Positions 61,301 through 64,000 of a DNA stretch of 64,000 nt are shown here, in pieces. The position numbers were made by a program, and so were the translations under genes. The stretch spans positions 211,287-275,286 of the forward strand of contig JACPNZ010000016.1 in assembly GCA_016185245.1 (NCBI GenBank), read 5' to 3'. How positions within the stretch are numbered: position 1 is the stretch's first letter; each line of letters starts with the position of its first letter. The notes below the pieces were generated by a model, which was not told where the DNA came from, did no database searches, and saw only the letters and a list, made by a program, of their open reading frames with translations. Origin of the DNA: Hyphomicrobiales bacterium. Lineage in GTDB: Bacteria; Pseudomonadota; Alphaproteobacteria; Rhizobiales; Aestuariivirgaceae.

Positions 61301-64000
61301 AACCAGGCCATTGCCGCTGGTCGTGGTGGTCAGCTGGTTCAGCAGAACATTGCTGCCATCGCGGGTGTCGACGCTGCGCTCGCTGCTGCCGTTGTTGCGC
61401 AGATCGGTGAGATCGACGGTTACGAAATTGAATACCCCGTCGCCATCGCTGTCGATGGCCGTCGTCTTGGACAGGCCATTGTCCGATACGGTGGCGACCA
61501 GCTTGTCTTTCAAGACGAAGTTGCGGTCATAGTCGGCAATGGTGCGTTCGCTACTGCCGTCGCTCTGCAACACCGTGGTGTCGTTGCGAGTCGTATCGTA
61601 ACGGCCATCGGCATTGCGATCATTCTGGACCGTGCCGGTGAGGCCGTCGGCGCTGACCGTGGTGACCGACTTGCCGATCAGGGTGCCGGCAATCGAGAAA
61701 TACTGGTCAACAATGGTGGCCGTACCATTGTCGGCCACGTCGCGGTTGGTCTGGCGGTCGAGCTGGCCATTACCGTCGGCATCGAAGGTGGTGGTCACAT
61801 GACGCTTGTCGGCACTGGTCGAAATCACCCACTTGTCGCGGGTTGTACCATTGGCCGCGCTGTCGATGATTGTGTCGGTCTGGCTGCCATTGGCGTTGAT
61901 GGCATGGGAATTGACGGTGGTGAGATCGACGGTTCCGTCGCCATTCAAGTCACGGGTGGTCGTCGTTGACAGACCGTTGTCGAGAGCGGTAGTGGCAAGG
62001 CCGTCGTCGGCCTTGACGGTGATCGTCCGGAAGATCAGCGCCCCATTGTTACTGGTCTCGGAAATCGTTTCGGTGGCGCTGCCATTGGTATTGAGCACCG
62101 TCACGTCGGTTGTGATGTAGTCAAAGACCACATCGCCATTGAGGTCGACATTGGTGGTGACGCTCAGATGATCGGCGCTGGTGAGCGTCTGATAGTGGCT
62201 CTGCTTGACGGCGTTGGCGGCACGGTTGATGACGGTATCGGCGGTGGGGCCAGAACTCCAAACCGCAATGGTCTCGACCTGGTCGTCATTGCCGTCGCCA
62301 TTGCTGTCGCGATTGATGGTGATAATGCTGGCATTGTCATTGCTGGTGGTGACGGTCTGGCCCCGCAGCACATTGGCCGCATCGCGGGTCGCAATGGTCT
62401 CGACCTTGCTGCCGTCGCTGTTGACGATGGTTGTGTCGGTCGTGGTGAAATCATAGGTGCCATTGCCGTCGACATCGGTTTTGGTGGTGACCGTCAACCC
62501 ATCATCGCTGACAATGATCTGGCTCTGGCCCAGGGTCGCATTGCTGGCGCTGGTTGTCACCATCGTCTCGGTGGTGCTGCCGTCACTATTGAGCACCGTC
62601 GTATCGGTGATCTTCCGTTCGAAGGTCAAATCGCCATTGGCATCGGACTGGGTCGTCCTGACCAGGCCGTCGTCATTCACGGTGATGACCGCCTTGGCTC
62701 TCAGACTGCCATCGCCATTACTGACCGTGACGGTCTCGGTCCTGCTGCCGTCACTATTGAGCACCGTCGTATCGGTGCTGGTCGTGTCATAGACGCCATC
62801 GCCATTGGCGTCGTTCTGGGTGGTGATCGACAGCCCGTTGCCGGTGGTGGTTTTTAGCGTTTTGTCGACGAGGGTGGTGACGTTGAATATTTGCGTGGTC
62901 TCGACCACATCGCCATTGGCCTGGGTTACCGACGAATAGCTGGTGTCGGTCTTGGTGTCGCCATTGGCGTCGGTGGCGATCATGTGGCTGAGCCGGTCGG
63001 AGCTTTCGGTCTCGACCGTCTGGCTGAGCAATGTGTTGTCGGTCGCCCTTTCGGCAATGGTCCGGGTCCAGCTGCCGCCGATGCCAATGGCTTTGCTGTC
63101 AGTCGTTGCATAATCGTAGGTACCGTCAGCGTTCACGTCATCCTGGGTGGTGGTGGAAAGCCCGTTGGCGTTTACGTGAACTGCCACCTTTTGGCGCAAA
63201 GAAAGATCGTTGTTCGTGGTTGTTATGGTCCGGTCGGAAGAAAAATCGGCATTGTAGACGGTAATGTCGGTTACCGTCGTGTCAGTCACGCTATCGCCAT
63301 TGGCATCGCTGGCGGTGGTCACCGACAACCCGTCGGCACTGGTGGTCTTGACGGTCGAAGCGATGACCGAGCCATTGAAATTACGATCCCAATGGCTGGC
63401 GGTGACGACATGGGTGGTGGCGTCGACGCTGACCGAATCGATCAGATCGAGCGCATTGAACGTGCCATTGCGGCCGAGGTCGACCTTTTTGGTATAGGTA
63501 ATCTTGTCGGCGCCAAGCGTCGTGGTCTCGGCGTAGTGAATGGAATTCGTGCCACCTTGCACGTAATTGCCGTTGTAGACCGTCACGGTCTCGGTGCGGG
63601 CCCCGGCATTGAGGGTCGTCGCACTGTCGCGCGACTGATCGACGGTTCCATCGCCATTGATGTCGAAATACTCGGTCTTCGCCATGGCGTCGGCCGACTG
63701 ATGCACCGTGGTGACGCCGCGGACAGAATTGTCGCCGTTCTTGACCGTCACCGTCGAATCGGTGGTGCCATCGGCATTGACGGTGATCAGTGTCACTTCG
63801 CTCAAGTCGACAACCGTGTTGCCATCGCGATCATGGGTCGTGGTCTTCGACTTGCCGTCGGCGCTGACCGACATGACATCCTTGCCGCGCAGCGAATTGT
63901 CGCCATTGGAGACGGTCACCGTCTCGATCCGGCTCTTGTCGGCGTTGACGGCGATCTGGTGCACCGTCTTGGCGTCGGTGTCGCCGTCGCCATCGAGGTC
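55373..64000 (-). CDS. Giant RTX calcium-binding protein, probable type I secretion substrate (partial, 5' end beyond window)
   Basis: The frame is open to the window end; 2,875 residues are visible. From the N-terminal side: (a) about 21 tandem repeats of 56 residues (about 60460-64000) with a D-x-D/N-G-D/N-G-x-x-D loop, then TVLNSDGS-like and LRxK-like strands; (b) a spacer, then DUF4214-type repeats at about 59400-60200 (RIYDAVLDRD, AESSEHLLAG); (c) seven RTX units of about 120-140 residues (about 56330-59390), each with GGxGND-type nonapeptides followed by an HCBP-related segment ending EAISFxDGVxWSLQDIL; (d) further RTX repeats and a serralysin-type C-terminus (DTVTDFNPGTGVDDVISL to DFAFY). 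The composition is very acidic and free of cysteine. No enzyme domain is visible; adhesion or a surface-layer role is possible. No type I transporter is in the window. Confidence 0.93.
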   Translation of the reverse strand, partial: DLDGDGDTDAKTVHQIAVNADKSRIETVTVSNGDNSLRGKDVMSVSADGKSKTTTHDRDGNTVVDLSEVTLITVNADGTTDSTVTVKNGDNSVRGVTTVHQSADAMAKTEYFDINGDGTVDQSRDSATTLNAGARTETVTVYNGNYVQGGTNSIHYAETTTLGADKITYTKKVDLGRNGTFNALDLIDSVSVDATTHVVTASHWDRNFNGSVIASTVKTTSADGLSVTTASDANGDSVTDTTVTDITVYNADFSSDRTITTTNNDLSLRQKVAVHVNANGLSTTTQDDVNADGTYDYATTDSKAIGIGGSWTRTIAERATDNTLLSQTVETESSDRLSHMIATDANGDTKTDTSYSSVTQANGDVVETTQIFNVTTLVDKTLKTTTGNGLSITTQNDANGDGVYDTTSTDTTVLNSDGSRTETVTVSNGDGSLRAKAVITVNDDGLVRTTQSDANGDLTFERKITDTTVLNSDGSTTETMVTTSASNATLGQSQIIVSDDGLTVTTKTDVDGNGTYDFTTTDTTIVNSDGSKVETIATRDAANVLRGQTVTTSNDNASIITINRDSNGDGNDDQVETIAVWSSGPTADTVINRAANAVKQSHYQTLTSADHLSVTTNVDLNGDVVFDYITTDVTVLNTNGSATETISETSNNGALIFRTITVKADDGLATTALDNGLSTTTTRDLNGDGTVDLTTVNSHAINANGSQTDTIIDSAANGTTRDKWVISTSADKRHVTTTFDADGNGQLDRQTNRDVADNGTATIVDQYFSIAGTLIGKSVTTVSADGLTGTVQNDRNADGRYDTTRNDTTVLQSDGSSERTIADYDRNFVLKDKLVATVSDNGLSKTTAIDSDGDGVFNFVTVDLTDLRNNGSSERSVDTRDGSNVLLNQLTTTTSGNGLVRTSALDVNGDGGIDRSDSFVGNADGSSVETIGYYGTTTTLSYYLRQEDVVSTSADGRTISLQRDTDGNGIYDRFKTSVIDLSHNLIETSWDTENDGTVEHRFIVTTAANGLTSSVTLDLDGDGQTEIARTSTTSIDASGNRATVMSETYGSGSTLGFRETTTAAANGYHTVVQTDIDGNGTIDKTRTVDTQLAADGSQTTTAMTLYADGSLRAKTNGTVSADGRTTKTTMDMDGNGVIDHSDTSVASSDGKQVETMVIYNQAGFETSRVTATTSADGLTTNFDRSGFAGDAGTTARESIKRSALSDAAYSWDNGIAASTTSSHLTSIHAVDGAGIDSWTLTVTYLTGTTPPYTTVTNSYSARLDDAGKARMLAAAERIYDAVLDRDLARSETESLIQYAQANGELNKSALVSALLASSEFTTKYATMSNGEFVTTIYENALGRAPTMAELDKDLAGLSAGTMTQTSLALALAESSEHLLAGNGHLSSNNVDLDLAPAVFDRIIDQSLASAMVGRLVDVVYDRDATAQELAVLSQKLLTGTDRPDNLASLLLSASGDMQGVSTASLAGLSGSALVQKAYLNALGRLPTVDELATWTANLSSGKLTTAQFIASLAESPDHLANGNDHWPNTIVTPTTYTGGSGNDVLTGAAAQNILNGNGGNDTLTGSTGSDKLVGGTGNDSLVGGNGNDRYEWSKTEGLDTITDNGTPLTETDTLALLNVASTDVTLTEIGSNLKVLINSTNEYIMVSNQFVNASYGYGIEAISFNNGVTWSLRDILAHTSMTGASLTGTGYDENLLGTTGNDTLSGAAGDDRLVGGTGSDTLDGGAGNDRYEWSIGDGGTTGDTINDTGTSLTEIDTLALLNVASTGVTLTMTGADLLIKVSETNNVTETITVKSRYTTAVNGTGVEVISFSDGVIWNLADIISHTTLVGTTGADNLTGPNYADTISGDAGADTLTGGIGDDRIIGGGGDDTLQGGIGSDRYEWSAGDGKDLINDGSVRLSETDTLALLGIASSTVTLMESGNNLVVTVSGTAGGTITIQNQFISPLDGYGIEAISFGDGVNWNLQDILDHATLTGSGTLNGSSFDDNIYGSSGADTLNGNGGNDKLVGGAGNDLLQGGDGSDLYQWSKGDGSDTITDHGSSLADVDTLALLNATSAEATLSKAANGLDLVVTVAGGSGGSITVTNRFDASVNGDGVEYITYSDGVRTQILDSPVAEITTTGTSVANTLSGWSYIDNLYGLDGNDTLNGNGGDDLLVGGNGTDALLGGTGSDTYQWSRGAGADTISDNATSLTQIDTLLLTDVASADVALTESGTSLIVSITNGTGLASLTVTNRYYSTSYGYGIEAISFSDGVTWSLQDILDHTTLSGTGTVYGSNYDDNIVGGATNDTIYGYLGDDRLVAGQGNDTLYGGTGNAEHFNGNDRYEWSTGDGNDTIIDNSTSLTETDTLALLNVASTGAILTETGYNLTITIGNEQIVVINRFDTPSWGYGIEAISFGDGVTWSLQDILDHTTLTGSGTVNGSSYEDNIIGSTGADTLNGNDGNDRLTGGTGVDLLQGGSGSDSYMWATGDGRDTITDTSISLTETDSLVFTNVASTEVVLTETGYNLTITIGNEQIVVTNQFYNPSYGYGIERIEFNDGVAWTLEDIFSHTKFNGTSGADAMTGTTFNENFYGFAGNDTINGSAGDDKLVGDADADTLNGGTGIDTVSYETATQAVKVDLSVTTGQTGNAGGDEVGDVISNVENLQGSDYSDWLSGDNNSNEIWGGLFNDTIYGLDGYDQLHGDDGADTLEGGASADYIDGGAGPDTASYYTSAAGVTVNLLTGLTAGGDAEGDVLVSIERLKGSSTGNDTLTGNAGANKLWGYGGNDSLDGGNGADILEGGAGSDILIGGLGSDTFNFATGFGLDTVTDFNPGTGVDDVISLSLGTAFDTYAEVMAVATQVGADTVITIDATDKITLIGVLKTALVADDFAFY
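60460..64000 (-). repeat. About 21 tandem 168-base repeats (56 residues) inside the RTX gene
   Basis: Period measured on four repeats as 56 residues (one of 55), for example from NDANGDGVYD to SDANGDLTFE to TDVDGNGTYD, and from HDRDGNTVVD to FDINGDGTVD. Most copies are diverged in sequence but keep the length and the D-x-D-G loop, and the last copies merge into the DUF4214 spacer. Confidence 0.8.

Noticed and set aside
60581..61969. 462-residue plus-strand frame inside the RTX gene
   Set aside because: A shadow of the 56-residue repeats; low complexity, no ribosome site and no known domain.
55373..64000. CRISPR-like array suggested by regular repeats
   Set aside because: The repeats are coding, 168 bases long and diverged in sequence within one open frame; no short identical repeats with unique spacers.

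Overview
The window is a 64 kb piece of a GC-rich alphaproteobacterial chromosome, most likely from the Hyphomicrobiales. The assignment rests on gene content: amino acid:[carrier protein] ligase genes of the Bradyrhizobium/Agrobacterium type, a SigF/NrsF-type ECF regulator pair next to bufferin-type genes as in Caulobacter, RpiR-linked inositol genes, a thuAB pair and short palindromic CCCTCCCC repeats between genes. No rRNA, tRNA or CRISPR array was seen. Both ends of the window cut genes.

Layout. (1) 1-3569, minus strand: Ldh2-type dehydrogenase, MttB-like methyltransferase and an Old-Yellow-Enzyme flavoprotein, which looks like an operon for methylated-amine or betaine breakdown. (2) 3666-17115: two carrier-protein loci. 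The first has an amino acid:[carrier protein] ligase, an acyl-CoA-dehydrogenase-like flavoprotein, a MOP-type flippase and a divergent stand-alone carrier protein. The second has an acyl carrier protein, an AMP-forming ligase, an SDR and an AhpD-like protein, with a divergent GNAT-like gene. Between them lie a homocysteine pair (metA-like, metY) and a fatty-acyl-CoA synthetase/cupin/BCAT-like aminotransferase group. (3) 17203-29000: thuAB-like genes, dienelactone hydrolase, OsmC, a sugar ABC importer, a DegT aminotransferase, a MocR regulator, an RpiB-like isomerase, a GMC oxidoreductase and a cupin. (4) 29147-41242, all plus strand: a fused 2-oxoacid dehydrogenase E1 with a free lipoyl domain, aldehyde dehydrogenase, HpcH aldolase, D-2-hydroxyacid dehydrogenase, an RpiR regulator, iolD, iolE, a Gfo/Idh/MocA dehydrogenase and an LhgO-like oxidase. 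Regions 3 and 4 together form a sugar/inositol catabolic island.

(5) 42438-46324, minus strand: a tightly coupled operon with a DUF2282 precursor (bufA-like), a DUF692 enzyme (bufB), a DUF2063 partner (bufC), a DoxX membrane protein, an ECF sigma factor and its NrsF-type anti-sigma. A candidate SigF-type promoter lies ahead of bufA and a hairpin lies between bufA and bufB. This is a peptide-modification system of the recently described bufferin type with its own regulator. (6) 46582-55360: a proton-pump-like P-type ATPase, then a mosaic of gene relics (sugar ABC binding protein, DsrE, cysteine desulfurase, SDR) around an intact DsrE/SQR-like pair and an IS66-family element whose right end is duplicated in tandem.

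(7) 55373 to the window end, minus strand: the C-terminal 2,875 residues of a giant RTX protein. It carries about 21 copies of a 56-residue repeat with a Ca-loop-like motif, a DUF4214 region, seven RTX/HCBP units of about 120-140 residues and a serralysin-type C-terminus. It is probably a type I secretion substrate.
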